Shown here piece by piece: positions 5,589-5,715 of a stretch of 5,715 bases of DNA (positions are counted from its first letter, which is position 1; every line of letters starts with the position of its first letter). A program made the translations under genes and the position numbers. Source of the stretch: a bacterium (lineage in GTDB: Bacteria; Ratteibacteria; UBA8468; B48-G9; JAFGKM01); NCBI GenBank assembly GCA_021157805.1, contig JAGGVW010000027.1, positions 1 through 5,715 of the forward strand, given 5' to 3'. Under the pieces are notes generated by a model that saw only the letters and a program-made list of their open reading frames with translations, ran no database searches and was not told the DNA's origin.

Positions 5589-5714
5589 CTAAATACGAAT
5601 GAACTTAATTTTCCTTGTATCTGCTTCTCCCATATTTCCCAGGTGGGCACAAATTAAGTTTACCCCGGGAAACTTTCTGGTCAATCGCTCTACATTAGAA
5701 AAATCTCCTGATGG
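5589..5714 (-). pseudogene. Amidohydrolase-like fragment, cut by window edge and 3' truncated
   Basis: An open frame enters from the right edge and gives 41 residues: PSGDFSNVERLTRKFPGVNL, then ICAHLGNMGEADTRKIKFIRI, then TAG at 5591-5589. The pattern of a helix, a FPGVN strand and CAHLG is typical of the metal-dependent TIM-barrel amidohydrolase (Amidohydro_2-like) fold, where the His of AHLG is an active-site residue. In that family a further stretch with a later Asp (GSDYP-like) should follow AHLG; here only ~17 residues remain. The stop coincides with the proposed edge of the insertion element, so the gene was probably interrupted and its 3' part lost. The start is outside the window. Confidence 0.6.
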
Positions 5715-5715
5715 G

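Noticed and set aside
1..5715. CRISPR array
   Set aside because: No regularly spaced direct repeats were seen.

Overview
The window comes from an AT-rich genome. Its genes favour AGA/AGG arginine codons and Lys/Glu/Ile-rich proteins. Purine-rich Shine-Dalgarno sites and one consensus-like -35/-10 promoter point to a bacterium, perhaps a thermophilic or candidate-phylum lineage. The species cannot be named from the sequence, and an archaeal origin is not fully excluded because HPS-RraA fusions are also common there.

Left part (1-2849, + strand): a tightly packed operon. It holds the 3' end of a tRNA m1A58 methyltransferase gene (trmI type), whose reading frame is already open at the window edge. 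This overlaps a two-domain gene for a 3-hexulose-6-phosphate synthase-like barrel fused to an RraA-like/aldolase domain. A D-2-hydroxyacid dehydrogenase follows, with its Shine-Dalgarno site lying over the end of the previous gene. The last two look like a sugar-phosphate/hydroxyacid metabolic pair.

Junction (2850-3092): no intact gene. A frameshifted remnant, possibly the N-terminus of a family-4-like glycosyltransferase, follows a Shine-Dalgarno-like site just after the dehydrogenase. Next come an 81-bp imperfect inverted repeat with internal hairpins and a 24-bp palindrome.

Right part (3081-5293, - strand, convergent with the operon): a Type II restriction-modification pair. The methyltransferase is an intact beta-class SPPY enzyme with an unusual N-terminal MerR/excisionase-like helix-turn-helix. 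The downstream nuclease gene has a PD...ExQ active-site signature but carries two frameshifts. Its true C-terminal tail lies in a third frame and ends at 3081, so the gene is longer than any single open frame shows.

Right edge (5294-5715, - strand): a scar zone. A 41-residue amidohydrolase-like fragment runs in from the edge and stops abruptly. It abuts what looks like an internally deleted insertion element: imperfect terminal inverted repeats, a strong sigma70-type promoter, a Shine-Dalgarno site, and a frameshifted transposase-like N-terminus. The promoter points into the restriction-modification genes and may drive them. Overall, an R-M island appears to have been laid down between broken genes and mobile-element debris, with the nuclease now decaying (or mis-sequenced) while the methyltransferase is kept.
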